DNA of 64,000 nt. Source: DATMER01 sp040349255 (lineage in GTDB: Bacteria; Acidobacteriota; Thermoanaerobaculia; Multivoradales; UBA5704). The position numbers and the translations under genes were made by a program. Below the pieces are notes generated by a model. It did no database searches and was not told the DNA's origin. It was given only the letters and a program-made list of their open reading frames with translations. The stretch lies in the NCBI GenBank assembly GCA_040349255.1, contig JBEQUE010000010.1:72138-136137 (forward strand), written 5' to 3'. Positions 16,154 through 25,148 of this stretch are shown here, piece after piece (position 1 is the first letter of the stretch; every line of letters begins with the position of its first letter).

Positions 16154-17113
16154 TTGGCGGTCAGAGACGGATTCTTGAATCTACGTGATCTCTTTAGAGT
16201 CTTCTCCTGGCGGCAACCGCCAGTGCCGACTTCGGCGCCTGCGCGGCCACTTACCCAGGCGTTCCGAACGCGAGTCGTGATGCGCGTCATGGACCGCTTC
16301 AGTGGAGAGGACAATCCATTCGGCGGCAGCGACTATCGCGGTGACTTCTGGCTGGCCATTCACAAGAGACTCCAGTACCTCCACGGCGTTTCCGTCCTGG
16401 CTCCAGAAGCGCGCCCCAACTCCCCGCCAGACGATGCCATTGCCTTCCTCACTAACTGTTCTGACGACCACTTTCTCGATTTCATCGAGCTCATTTTTAA
16501 GCTGGAGTTCTACTGGCGTGCCGTAAGAGACGAGAACTCGTTGGTAGACGACATCAATCACTTCTTTGAACTCGACGCACTTCCCTATGCGCTAACCTCC
16601 TTCGTCCGCGAGGAACGAATCGAGGACTACCGAGGTACTCCTACCACTGCGTCATATCTAACAGAATTTCCTCGGGTAATTCGCCGCGACAGCCAAGTGA
16701 CACATGCTCAAGCAGTCGCACCGGCGTTGCAGCTGCTTGCGGACAAGAGGTTCGCCTCGGCCAACCGCGAGTTTCTTGAAGCCTTGGAGGACTTCCGGAA
16801 ACGCGACTACGACGACTGCCTCGTAAAGTGTGGCAGCGCCTTCGAGAGTGCCCTCAAACTCATCTGTGAAACAAAGGGCTGGCCTTACAAGCAATCCGAT
16901 ACGGCAAAGACCTTGCTCCAGACCGTTATCTCCAACTCTACGCTGGACCCATACTTTGAGCAGCCGCTCTTGGTTATCGCCATACTCAGGAACCGCGAAA
17001 GCACCGCTCATGGAGCGGGTGTCCATGCCCGCAACGTACCGCCACAGCGTGCGCAGTTCGCGATCAACGCCACGGCCGCGGGCATCCTCCTCGTGGTTCA
17101 AGAATGCCTCTGA
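16154..17113 (+). CDS. STM4504/CBY_0614-like protein with abortive-infection-type C-terminus
   Basis: A 319-residue protein, the only plus-strand gene in this island. The N-terminal half (LNLRDLFRVFSWRQ ... LTQAFRTRVVMRVMDRFSG) resembles proteins annotated STM4504/CBY_0614. The C-terminal 100 residues (DDCLVKCGSAFESALKLICE ... LRNRESTAHGAGVHARNVPPQRAQFAINATAAGILL) have the Abi_C pattern, ending in the R-N-x-x-x-x-H-G loop typical of HEPN-like RNase folds. Start codon uncertain: TTG 16154 or TTG 16175; neither has a clear ribosome site. GC content is visibly lower than in its neighbours, which fits recent transfer. A phage-defence role is inferred from the family. Confidence 0.68.
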   Translation: MAVRDGFLNLRDLFRVFSWRQPPVPTSAPARPLTQAFRTRVVMRVMDRFSGEDNPFGGSDYRGDFWLAIHKRLQYLHGVSVLAPEARPNSPPDDAIAFLTNCSDDHFLDFIELIFKLEFYWRAVRDENSLVDDINHFFELDALPYALTSFVREERIEDYRGTPTTASYLTEFPRVIRRDSQVTHAQAVAPALQLLADKRFASANREFLEALEDFRKRDYDDCLVKCGSAFESALKLICETKGWPYKQSDTAKTLLQTVISNSTLDPYFEQPLLVIAILRNRESTAHGAGVHARNVPPQRAQFAINATAAGILLVVQECL

Positions 17114-17380
17114 TATATGTGGCCGGGACCAATCCCCGGGAATTGACACACAGCATATCAGCATTGCCAACAATGGCGGCAGACTCAGGACGAAGCTCTC
17201 CTCCGTGGCGTCGTCTGAGCCATAGAACGTTCTCCGAGAGCCTGCCTGCCGGATTCCCGGCGAAACCCAGGTCCGCCGAGGCCAATCGACGGCTGAAAGC
17301 TCGCCTATCTGCCGCGCAAGCAGGCTCGGCGGACAGTCCGTCCAGCTTATCGAAGGCGGTTGTCGACTTCTCCGCGGGCC

Positions 17381-17890
17381 GGTAAGGTTACCGGGGACGC
17401 GACAATCTTGTCTGGCGCCGTACAAAGTCTGGCAGGCGGCAGACAGGCTTGTCTGTCGCAAACAAGGTTGACGGGAGAGAGGCTCGACTTATTTCGCCGC
17501 GCGACAAGCTTATCCATGGCGCGATAAGCTTATCCACCGCTCGCTAACGTTATCGGGGACCCGACAAGCTTGTCGGAGGCAAGACAAGCTTGTCAGCCTC
17601 CAAGACAGGGTTGTCGGCGGCAAGAAAACGTTAGCAGGAGCCAGCACAACGTTATCCGCGGCAAGTCAAGGTTGCTGGCCGGCAAACAAGGTTGTCTCGC
17701 CGTAGATAAGCTTTAGGGACCGGAAAGCAACGTTGGCTCGCCGCCGACAACCTTGTCGGCGACCAAACAACCTTGTCGGCTTCCAGGACAAGGTTGTCGG
17801 CGCCCGGATAACGTTATGAGCAGCCCGGATAATGTTATCCGCGGCAAATCAAGGTTGTCTCGCCGCAGATAAGCTTGTCAGCCTTCCCAC
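17381..17890. repeat. Array 2: about 25 degenerate 20-21-bp units with palindromic cores
   Basis: The units carry a 12-bp palindromic core, GACAAGCTTGTC or GATAAGCTTATC and variants with ACGT, AGGT, ACCT or ATGT centres, plus an 8-9-base linker often like GGCGGCAA. From 17501 to 17600 the spacing is exactly 20 bp; single-base shifts then appear, giving a mean of about 20.3. The two arms co-vary: GAC with GTC at 17563, 17583, 17746 and 17787; GAT with ATC at 17523 and 17828. This preserves the dyad. The array fills the convergent gap between the Abi-type gene and Uma2 copy 2. No protein-coding signal was found in this stretch. Confidence 0.88.
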
Positions 17891-17917
17891 AAGCCTTCGC
17901 CGTAACCCGCCAGGCAC

Positions 17918-18709
17918 CTATCGCGGGCCGCGGAGGCGATCGAGCTCCGCCCGGAGCCGGGCGACCTCATCCTCGGCAACCCGCGCTTTCTCTTCGGCCG
18001 CGCTGCGCAGGTCCGCCTCTTCGTCATGGGTCAGGAGAAGCCGGCCGGATGGGTGCTCGAACGTCCGTACGTGATCGCCGTCGGGAGTGACCTGGAACCA
18101 GAGGCCGGTCGTCTCGGAGAGGAAGCGCTCCTGCTCGTCCAGCTCGACCCTTTGATACCCGGAGGAGCCCAGTCGATAGCCGAGGAGGCGGTAGTGGCGA
18201 TCGTGGCGCTGGCAGTCGACGATCAGGTACTCCTGGATTCCGACGCGCCGATAGAGCGCGACTTTGTCCTCCATGTCGGTCTTGCGGATACGGGAGGACA
18301 GGGGCGAGACGACTTCGACGACCAGGCAGGGGCGGACGCCCTCGGCGGCGATGTCGAAGCTCTTCCGGTCGGCCTTCTTGTCGCGCACGCCGCGGATCAC
18401 CGACACATCGGGAGAAGGCTGCGACAGGCCCGGACCGAAGCGGTGCTGGACATCATAGGTGACCACAACGTCAGGGATGGGGCCAAAGAAACGAACCAGA
18501 GCGCCGTAGATCTCGTACACGGTCTCGCCGTGGCGCTTTCCCTGGGTCATGTGGTCGCCGAACCGGGGGTTCAGGAACAGCTCGGGCGTCAGCGGCATCT
18601 CGACCAGCTCCATCCGGCCACCGGGACGTTCGACCCAGCGCTCCAGGGTCATCCCCGGCTCCTCGTCGAGGAGATCGGATTCGATCGGCTTGCGGACAGG
18701 TTCAGCCAT
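17918..18709 (-). CDS. Uma2-family putative nuclease (DUF820), copy 2
   Basis: A 263-residue paralogue of the gene at 15.1 kb. The same core motifs are present (SPDVSVIRG, RPCLVVEVVSPLSSRIRKTDMEDKVALYRRVG, YLIVDCQRHDRHYRLLGYRLG). Differences cluster at residues 75-115 (DIYGALVRFFGPIPDVVVTYDVQHRFG here) and in the C-terminal coiled coil. The intact rmlA gene lies 95 bases upstream on the same strand, so this is probably the original copy. Function is unknown; members are sometimes proposed to be nucleases. Confidence 0.85.
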   Translation of the reverse strand: MAEPVRKPIESDLLDEEPGMTLERWVERPGGRMELVEMPLTPELFLNPRFGDHMTQGKRHGETVYEIYGALVRFFGPIPDVVVTYDVQHRFGPGLSQPSPDVSVIRGVRDKKADRKSFDIAAEGVRPCLVVEVVSPLSSRIRKTDMEDKVALYRRVGIQEYLIVDCQRHDRHYRLLGYRLGSSGYQRVELDEQERFLSETTGLWFQVTPDGDHVRTFEHPSGRLLLTHDEEADLRSAAEEKARVAEDEVARLRAELDRLRGPR

Positions 18710-18830
18710 GACCCCGAGTATAGACAGTCGCCCGAGACCCGTCAAAGATATCGCGGAGAGGAGACGAAGGGAAGAGGGCGACGCCGAAAGGCGTCACGCA
18801 GCGGCTACGTGATCCCGACCTCCGAGTTGT
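17918..18830. repeat. Segmental duplication, copy 2
   Basis: Partner of 15101-16009. It extends from the Uma2 stop, through its upstream flank, into the last codons of rmlA, which are intact here. Direct orientation of the two copies around the Abi gene and array 2 would allow deletion or amplification of the intervening 2.8 kb by recombination. Confidence 0.78.
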
Positions 18831-19884
18831 CGCCGAGCATGAAGCGATACGCCTTGGGCTTGAAGTCGGTCTTGGTGATCCGGACGTTCCGGCCGATGAG
18901 CGAGCCGTCGATCCGCAGCGGCACGTCCCGGATCTCCGAGTCCTGCAGGATGATCGAGTTCTCCACCTCGCAGCAGACCAGCGTGCAGCGCGGGCCGATC
19001 GAGGTGTAGGGGCCGACGAAGGTGTTCTCCAGGCGCGTGCCGGCGCCGATCACGACCGGACCGCGCACCAGCGAATCGATCAGCTCGACCCCCTCTCCCA
19101 GCTCCACCCGGCCTTCGATCCGGCTCCCCTTGCCGACCGTTCCCGGCAGCCCCGCGTCGAGCCCTTCGAGCACGATGCGGTTGGCCTCCAGCATGTCCTC
19201 CAGCTTGCCGGTGTCCTTCCACCAGCCGCGGACGATGTGCGGATGGACCTGGAGACCCCGGTCGATCAGGTCCTGGATGGCGTCCGTGATCTCCAGCTCG
19301 CCGCGGGCCGAGGGCTTGATGCGGTGGACCGACTCGAAGATCGTCTTGTCGAACATGTAGACGCCGACCAGCGCCAGGTTGCTCTTCGGCTCCTTCGGCT
19401 TCTCGACCAGGCGATGGACCTTGCCTTCGGGAGTCAGCTCGGCCACGCCGAACTGCTCGGGGTGCGGCACCTCGGCGAGCAGGATCTCGGAGCTGCAGGC
19501 GCCGCGGCCGTGGAGGGCGCGGAACTCGTCCACCAGGCCCGTGATGCCGCCGGCGATCAGGTTGTCGCCCAGGTACATGACGAACGGCGAGCCTGCCATG
19601 AACTCCTCGGCGATCATGACCGCATGGGCGAGGCCGCGCGGCGCGTCCTGCTCCAGGTAGGTGACGCGGGCGCCGAAGCGCGAGCCGTCGCCGACCGCGG
19701 CCCGGATCTCCTCGCGGGTCTCGCCCACCACGATGCCGATCTCCGCAATGCCGGCCGCCACGATCGCCTCGATCGCGTAGAACAGCACCGGCTTGTTCGC
19801 CACCGGCACGAGCTGCTTGGCGGACGTATAGGTGAGCGGGCGCAGGCGAGTGCCCTTGCCGCCCGAGAGGATCAAGCCCTTCAT
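18805..19884 (-). CDS. rmlA: Glucose-1-phosphate thymidylyltransferase, long form
   Basis: A 359-residue nucleotidyltransferase. GLILSGGKGTRLRPLT is the nucleotide-binding loop, and KQLVPVANKPVLFY, YLGDNLI, VEKPKEP and WWKDTGKLEDML are the classical RmlA segments. Residues 245-359 add a left-handed beta-helix, as in the long RmlA group. It makes dTDP-glucose from dTTP and glucose-1-phosphate, the first step to dTDP-deoxysugars. The ATG at 19884 has AGGAG 5 bases upstream; an in-frame start 12 bases earlier is less likely. It is 22 bases downstream of lptD and was probably once continuous with the rfbD-like operon now 3.8 kb away. Confidence 0.9.
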   Translation of the reverse strand: MKGLILSGGKGTRLRPLTYTSAKQLVPVANKPVLFYAIEAIVAAGIAEIGIVVGETREEIRAAVGDGSRFGARVTYLEQDAPRGLAHAVMIAEEFMAGSPFVMYLGDNLIAGGITGLVDEFRALHGRGACSSEILLAEVPHPEQFGVAELTPEGKVHRLVEKPKEPKSNLALVGVYMFDKTIFESVHRIKPSARGELEITDAIQDLIDRGLQVHPHIVRGWWKDTGKLEDMLEANRIVLEGLDAGLPGTVGKGSRIEGRVELGEGVELIDSLVRGPVVIGAGTRLENTFVGPYTSIGPRCTLVCCEVENSIILQDSEIRDVPLRIDGSLIGRNVRITKTDFKPKAYRFMLGDNSEVGIT

Positions 19885-19906
19885 GTCTCCTCCCATCGGG
19901 GAACGC

Positions 19907-22255
19907 TTACGGCTGGGCCGTGGAGCTCCGTCCGGTCAGGTCCAGGAAGGTACCGACGTTCTTGAGGCTCAGCGAGAAGCGGATGTCCTTGTCGCGCGTG
20001 CGAGGGCCGACGCCGGCCTTGAAGTCCCGCAGCTCCAGACGGAGTCCGTAGCACTGCTGGTTGAAATTGATGATGTAGCGCTGCTGCTGGAGGAGCTTCA
20101 GCTCCACGTCGTAGTTGATCTGCCCGTCCACCCGGATGTTCCTGAACAGCCCGATCGAGCCGCCGAAACGGATCTGGTTGCTCAGCGTCTCCGAGGTCTC
20201 GGGCCGGAAGCGGGTGAACCAGGAGAGGGCCAGGTTGTTGCCCTTGCCCACGCCCAGCTCGCCGGACAGCTCGGTCGACTGGAGGCCGCTGAACAGCGTG
20301 CTGTAGTCCGCCTCCAGCTTGACGCTCGTCCGGTCCGTCGGGCTGAGCCGCATCAGGGCCTCGAGCGGCCCTTCCGTGGACTGGACCAGGCCGTTCTGCG
20401 AAGTCTGGAGCGGCTGCGTGTCGTCGAAGCTGACGCGCCGGGCGAGCTCGAAGAGGAAGATCTCGCGCGCGCTCCCCTGCTCCTGCGGCTTGGCGAGGAC
20501 GCGGTTGACCAGCGCCACCCGGCCCTGGTTGGTCGACTGCAGGTTGTCCACCTCGTCGAACAGGGGGAGGGCCAGGTCGTCGTCCACGTCGCCCAGGTAG
20601 GTCCAGGTGAAGCGCGGCTCCACGACGTGCTTGAGCTTGCTGAAGCCGAAGCCGCCGTTGAAGATGCGCGAGAAGGACGGGCCCACGATCTCGGCGTTGC
20701 CGTAGGGCAGGATGCGGCTCTCGGTCTCGCCGGTGAACTCCTTGCGCGTGCTGTTCAGGCTGTCGCTGTACCAGGTGAAGCGCTCGCCGCCGCTGACCGA
20801 AAGAGAGAGCCAGGGCACCGAGCGGATCGGCAGCGTGAGCTGCGGGAAGGCGTCGAGGCGGCCGTACTGGCCCGCGTAGGCGCCGGGCCGGGTCAGGTCG
20901 AGGTACGACGCGGAGCCCTGGAACTGCGCGTAGAGCGGCAGCCGGCCGATGCGCGTGTTGCGCAGGCGGTACTCGACCTCCGGCAGCTTGACCTGCTGGA
21001 CCGTGTCGTCGTTGACGTTCGTGCCGACGAAGGTCTCGCGGTCCTGGAGCAGGATGTTGAGCAGGTGCGGACCCCAGTTGCCGGTCACGAACGCGCGGCT
21101 GTCGATGAAGCGCAGGGTATTCCGATCGAAATCGCGCTCGAAGTCGCGGAAGAAGTTGAAATCCGAGAAGTCCTGGTAGTTGACCACGCCGCGCATGTTG
21201 AACGGCAGGTCGGTGGTCTCGTGGTTCCACTCGACCTTCCAGCGCCACTCCTCGTCGGTGGTCGACTCGGGGTCGCGCACCGCGTAGCCGAGGAGCTGGC
21301 CGCGGGTCCCTTCGGACGGCCGGTAACGGAAGTCGTTGCCGATGCCCAGGAAGCTCTGGGTGAACAGGTCGAGGTGGAACGTCGTGTCGTAGCTCTGGCC
21401 GAGGGTCTGGAACCAGGCCAGGCCGACCGAGGCGCCGCGGCGGTCCGAGTAGCCGATGTTCGGCACCAGGAAGCCGGAGGTGCGCTCGCTCTTGACCGGC
21501 CACAGGATGTACGGCGCATAGAAGACCGGTAGCTTCTTGGCCCGCATGGAGGCGTGCTTGACGTGGGCGTAGCCCTCGACCTCGACCCGCGCCTGCGCCA
21601 CGTGGAAGCTCCAGTCCGGCACCTCCTGGCTGCACGAGGTGAAGATGCCGTTCCGGACCGTGTACTCGTTCTCGCTGATCTTGGCCAGCTCGGTGCCACT
21701 GAAGTAGTAGTCGGGCGTGACGTGCGCGGTCGCGTTGGTCAGCGTGCCGGTCTTGGTGTCGAGGTCGTAGGTCAGGGTGTCGCCGGCCATGCGGCGCGGC
21801 CCCTGGTCCACGATGACGTTGCCGGTCGCGGTGACGATCTTGGTCAGGAGGTCGATCTCGGCCTGGTCGGCCTGGAGGTCGACGTCCTGGTACTTGATCT
21901 TCACGTCGCCGGTGAGCACCGCGTAGGTGTCGCGCTTGTACTCCAGGTTGCCGGCGCTGCCCGAGGCGCTGCCGCCGCCCTGGTCGGCCGGGAACCTGAG
22001 CTGGAACTCGATCTTGTCCACGACCGGAGCCGGCGTCGCCGCAGGTGCGTTTGGCGACGGCGGCGCCTGGGCCGGTGCCGGGGTAGAAGCGGGAGCCGGG
22101 GTCGCCTCGGGAGTTGGCGTCGGAGTCGGTGTCGCCTCCGGGGCCGGGGTCTCGGATGGGGGAGTCGCCTGCGGCTCCTGTCCCGACGCCGGGGACGGAG
22201 GCAGGGCGGCCAGGGAGAGGGCCAGCAGCGGAAGAATCAGATGGCGTGAGCGCAT
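19907..22255 (-). CDS. lptD: LPS-assembly protein LptD
   Basis: A 782-residue outer-membrane protein. After the signal peptide (about 1-25) comes a Pro/Ala/Thr-rich linker (26-75), then an OstA-like beta-jellyroll (about 80-230: YAVLTGDVKIKYQDVDLQADQAEIDL, TATGNVIVDQG), then the large LptD barrel with the conserved PYILWPVKSERTSGFLVPNIGYSDRRG. Two Cys sit where LptD disulfide partners are expected: one in TSCSQEVPDW after the jellyroll, one in QQCYGLRLEL near the C-terminus. It inserts LPS in the outer leaflet with the LptE lipoprotein, which is not in the window. It supports a true LPS-bearing outer membrane. Confidence 0.92.
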   Translation of the reverse strand: MRSRHLILPLLALSLAALPPSPASGQEPQATPPSETPAPEATPTPTPTPEATPAPASTPAPAQAPPSPNAPAATPAPVVDKIEFQLRFPADQGGGSASGSAGNLEYKRDTYAVLTGDVKIKYQDVDLQADQAEIDLLTKIVTATGNVIVDQGPRRMAGDTLTYDLDTKTGTLTNATAHVTPDYYFSGTELAKISENEYTVRNGIFTSCSQEVPDWSFHVAQARVEVEGYAHVKHASMRAKKLPVFYAPYILWPVKSERTSGFLVPNIGYSDRRGASVGLAWFQTLGQSYDTTFHLDLFTQSFLGIGNDFRYRPSEGTRGQLLGYAVRDPESTTDEEWRWKVEWNHETTDLPFNMRGVVNYQDFSDFNFFRDFERDFDRNTLRFIDSRAFVTGNWGPHLLNILLQDRETFVGTNVNDDTVQQVKLPEVEYRLRNTRIGRLPLYAQFQGSASYLDLTRPGAYAGQYGRLDAFPQLTLPIRSVPWLSLSVSGGERFTWYSDSLNSTRKEFTGETESRILPYGNAEIVGPSFSRIFNGGFGFSKLKHVVEPRFTWTYLGDVDDDLALPLFDEVDNLQSTNQGRVALVNRVLAKPQEQGSAREIFLFELARRVSFDDTQPLQTSQNGLVQSTEGPLEALMRLSPTDRTSVKLEADYSTLFSGLQSTELSGELGVGKGNNLALSWFTRFRPETSETLSNQIRFGGSIGLFRNIRVDGQINYDVELKLLQQQRYIINFNQQCYGLRLELRDFKAGVGPRTRDKDIRFSLSLKNVGTFLDLTGRSSTAQP

Positions 22256-22266
22256 GACCTGGGGCG

Positions 22267-23448
22267 TTAGTCTATGCGCTCCACCACCATCGCGGTAGCC
22301 TCTCCGCCGCCGATGCAGATCGCGGCGCAACCGAGGCGGGCGCCGCGCTCCTTCATGGCGGACAACAGGGTGACCAGGATCCGGGCGCCGGAGCAGCCGA
22401 TCGGGTGCCCGAGCGCCACGGCGCCGCCGCGGACGTTGACCCGGTCCGGGGCGAGCCCGAGGTCGCGGAGGAAGGCGAGCGCCACGACCGCGAAGGCCTC
22501 GTTGACCTCCCAGAGATCGATGTCGGCGGCCTTGAGGCCGGCGCGCTCCAGCACCGACTTCGCGGCGCCGACCGGCGCGGTCGTGAACCATTCCGGCTTC
22601 TGGGCCATCGAGGAGTGCGCGACGATGCGGGCGAGCGGCTTCTTCCCAAGCTTCGCGGCGTGCGCGGCGGTGGTCAGGACCAGCGCGGCGGCGCCGTCGT
22701 TGATCTTCGAGGCGTTGGCCGCCGTCACCGTGCCGTCCTTCTGGAAGGCGGGCTTCAAGCCCGGCATCTTCGCCAGGTCGGACTTGAACGGCTCCTCGTC
22801 CTTGTCCACCATCACCGGGTCGCCCTTCCGCTGCGGCACGGGCACGGCCACGATCTCGTCCTTGGTGGCGCCGGACTCGGCGGCCTCGCGGGCGCGGCGG
22901 TAGCTCTCCACGGAGAAGGCGTCCTGCTCCTCGCGCCCGATCTTGTACTCCGACGCGCAGAGCTCGGCGCAGTTGCCCATGTGGAGGTCGTTGTAGGGGT
23001 CCCAGAGACCGTCGTGGATCATGGAGTCGACCAGCCGGCCGTGGCCGAGGCGGAGGCCGTCGCGCACCCCGGCGGCGAGGTAGGGAGCCTGGCTCATGCT
23101 CTCCATGCCGCCGGCGGTGACGATCTGGAAATCGCCGCAGCGCAGGTCGTTGGCCGCGATCATGACCGCCCGCATGGCGGAGCCGCAGACCTTGTTGAGC
23201 GTGATGGCGCCGGTCGAGGGCGGGCAGCCGGCGGCGAGCGCGGCCTGGCGGGCCGGGGCCTGGCCCTGGCCGGCGGTCAGGACGCAGCCCATGTTGACCT
23301 GCTGGACGTCCTCGGGCGCGAGGCCCGCCCGCTCGACGGCCGAAGCGATGGCGCGCGCCCCGAGGGCGTGCGCGGGAAAGCCGGCCAGAGCGCCCTGGAA
23401 GGCTCCGATGGGCGTGCGGGCCGCGCTGAGGATGACGACGTCGTCCAT
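22267..23448 (-). CDS. Thiolase, acetyl-CoA acetyltransferase type
   Basis: A 393-residue thiolase with the full active site: Cys88 in NKVCGSAMRA, His348 in GHPIGCSGAR and Cys378 in ICIGGGEA, plus NEAFAVVAL. It joins two acetyl-CoA molecules or cleaves acetoacetyl-CoA or longer 3-ketoacyl-CoA; the MDDVVILSAARTPIGAF start and GGMESMSQAPYL segment favour the short-chain biosynthetic type. The ATG at 23448 is preceded by AGGAG. The lptD start lies 11 bases downstream, so the thiolase probably heads the lptD-rmlA transcript. Such a thiolase could also feed mevalonate or polyhydroxybutyrate synthesis. Confidence 0.92.
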   Translation of the reverse strand: MDDVVILSAARTPIGAFQGALAGFPAHALGARAIASAVERAGLAPEDVQQVNMGCVLTAGQGQAPARQAALAAGCPPSTGAITLNKVCGSAMRAVMIAANDLRCGDFQIVTAGGMESMSQAPYLAAGVRDGLRLGHGRLVDSMIHDGLWDPYNDLHMGNCAELCASEYKIGREEQDAFSVESYRRAREAAESGATKDEIVAVPVPQRKGDPVMVDKDEEPFKSDLAKMPGLKPAFQKDGTVTAANASKINDGAAALVLTTAAHAAKLGKKPLARIVAHSSMAQKPEWFTTAPVGAAKSVLERAGLKAADIDLWEVNEAFAVVALAFLRDLGLAPDRVNVRGGAVALGHPIGCSGARILVTLLSAMKERGARLGCAAICIGGGEATAMVVERID

Positions 23449-23558
23449 GAAATCTCCTGGAGATGGAATGCCGAAGGCAGCCGTCCCGGCTGGTGGACGG
23501 GCCGGCATGCTAGCACAGGTGGCGTCCATGGCCTGTCGCCCTCTACAATGCCCCCTCT

Positions 23559-23975
23559 ATGGCCAGGTTCCTGGGAATCGACTTCGGCGAAGCGCGGATC
23601 GGGCTGGCCATCTCGGACCCGGATGGGCGCTTCGCCGTGCCCCTCACCACCCTGGAGCGGCGCAACGATCGCTCGGCGGTGCGGGCCATCGCCGAGATCG
23701 CCCGTCAGGAGAGCGTCGAGCGCCTGGTCCTCGGCGAGCCGCTCAGCCTGGGCGGCGAGCGGGGGCCGAACGCCGACCGGGTGCGGCGGTTCGGCGAGCG
23801 GCTGGCCGAGGCCAGCGGTCTGCCGGTAAGGTTCGTCAACGAGTCGCTGACCACGGTCGAGGCCCAGGAGCGCATGCGGGAAGCCGGCCTCGACCCCCGC
23901 AAGGACCCGGCCCGGATCGACGCCGTGGCCGCCCAGATCCTCCTCCAGGAGGCGCTGGACACGGATCAGCGATAA
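23559..23975 (+). CDS. ruvX: RuvX (YqgF) Holliday-junction resolvase-like pre-16S rRNA nuclease
   Basis: A 138-residue RNase H-like protein. FLGIDFGEARIGLAISD contains the first catalytic Asp, VERLVLGEPLSLGG the middle motif, and VRFVNESLTTVEAQ ... RIDAVAAQILLQEAL the last Glu and Asp. The family trims the 5' end of pre-16S rRNA and is essential in many bacteria. It is followed 40 bases later by mltG, an arrangement seen in many genomes. It diverges from the thiolase gene. Confidence 0.92.
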   Translation: MARFLGIDFGEARIGLAISDPDGRFAVPLTTLERRNDRSAVRAIAEIARQESVERLVLGEPLSLGGERGPNADRVRRFGERLAEASGLPVRFVNESLTTVEAQERMREAGLDPRKDPARIDAVAAQILLQEALDTDQR

Positions 23976-24015
23976 CCCGCGATAATCTGCGTAACCTGCG
24001 ACAAGGAGAAACGGT

Positions 24016-25116
24016 TTGGCCAAGGGGAAGCCGCGCAGCTCGAAGCGCCAGAAGGGGACCTGGAAACGGGTGCTCCTCGGCCTCATGGTGCTCGTGGGCC
24101 TCCTCCTGATCCCGCTCGGCATGCTCGGCTGGTCGTGGCTCAAGCTCCAGCGGCCCTACAAGGGCTACCCCGGCGGCGAGACCATCGTCCAGATCGAGCC
24201 CGGCCTGGGCGCCAGCCAGATCCTCACGCTCCTCCAGGACAAGGGGGTCCTGCCCGACGCCAAGCTCGCCCGCTCCTACCTGATCTACTTCATGGACGAC
24301 CCCAAGATCCAGGCCGGCGAGTACCGCTTCCGCGGCCCGCTCACCACGCCGCAGGTCCTCCGGATGCTGGCGCGCGGCGACGTCCTCACCCACTCCGTCA
24401 CCCTGGTCGAGGGCCTCACCCTCGAAGAGACCGCGGACCAGCTCGCGCGGGCGGGGTACGGCCGGAAACAGGCCTTCCTCGACCTCATGCGCAGCCCCGA
24501 GCTGGTCGCCGACCTCGACCCCGACGCGCACGACCTCGAAGGCTTCCTCTTCCCGGAGACCTACTCGTTCGCCAAGGACGTGAACGAGCGCACCATCGTC
24601 CAGACCCTGGTCAAGACCTTCCGCGCCCGCTTCGAGAGAGACGTCCGGCCGATCCTGGATGAAAACCCCGGCCGCAGCGTGCGCCAGGTCCTCACCCTGG
24701 CCAGCATCGTGGAAAAGGAGGCCCAGGTGGCCTCCGAGCGCCCGCTCATCGCCGCGGTCTACCGCAACCGGCTCGACCGCGGCATCGGCCTCGGGGCCGA
24801 CCCGACCGTCATCTACGCCCTGAAGCGCGCCGGCCGGTGGAACGGCAACATCCGGCGGGACGACCTGCGCATGGACTCGCCCTACAACACCTACCGCTAC
24901 GCGGGCCTGCCGCCCGGCCCGATCTGCTCGCCCGGCCTCGCCAGCCTGGTCGCCGCCGCCCGGCCTGCCGACGTGCCCTACCTCTACTTCGTCAGCCGGA
25001 ACAACGGCACTCACGTCTTCGCCGAGACCCTCGCCGAGCACAACCGGAACGTCGAGCAGTGGCAGCGCCGCTACTGGCGGGAGCGGCGCGCCGCGGAGCG
25101 CTCCGCCGGCCGCTAG
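24016..25116 (+). CDS. mltG: Endolytic peptidoglycan transglycosylase MltG
   Basis: A 366-residue inner-membrane protein with one N-terminal transmembrane helix (about 19-43), a LysM-like part (ETIVQIEPGLGASQILTLLQDKGVL) and the YceG/MltG catalytic domain. The catalytic Glu is E233 in ASIVEKEA. It cuts nascent glycan strands and so sets their length. The start is TTG 24016, chosen because AAGGAGAAACGG lies directly upstream and because the basic KGKPRSSKRQKGTWKR stretch before the helix fits the family. It is cotranscribed with ruvX. Confidence 0.93.
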   Translation: MAKGKPRSSKRQKGTWKRVLLGLMVLVGLLLIPLGMLGWSWLKLQRPYKGYPGGETIVQIEPGLGASQILTLLQDKGVLPDAKLARSYLIYFMDDPKIQAGEYRFRGPLTTPQVLRMLARGDVLTHSVTLVEGLTLEETADQLARAGYGRKQAFLDLMRSPELVADLDPDAHDLEGFLFPETYSFAKDVNERTIVQTLVKTFRARFERDVRPILDENPGRSVRQVLTLASIVEKEAQVASERPLIAAVYRNRLDRGIGLGADPTVIYALKRAGRWNGNIRRDDLRMDSPYNTYRYAGLPPGPICSPGLASLVAAARPADVPYLYFVSRNNGTHVFAETLAEHNRNVEQWQRRYWRERRAAERSAGR

Positions 25117-25118
25117 AT

Positions 25119-25148
25119 TTGACAGTCGGCCTGTCCTGGGTGTATCAA
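25119..25148 (+). promoter_or_regulatory. Possible sigma-70-type promoter before the pseudokinase-TonB gene
   Basis: TTGACA at 25119-25124 and TATCAA at 25143-25148 are separated by 18 bases. The pair lies 83 bases before the ATG of the next gene, just after the mltG stop. It is a sequence match only. Confidence 0.4.

Noticed and set aside
16100..16165. attC-like sequence GCCTAAC ... CTCAAG before the Abi-type gene
   Set aside because: The left half resembles an integron recombination site (R-Y-Y-Y-A-A-C box and CTCAAG), but the right half with CTTGAG and GTTRRRY is absent; GTTTGGC at 16153 is one base off and the spacing is too short. No integrase is nearby.
17381..17890. CRISPR array
   Set aside because: Units of 20-21 bp with a 12-bp core are too short, there are no unique spacers of 30 bp or more, and no cas genes are in the window.
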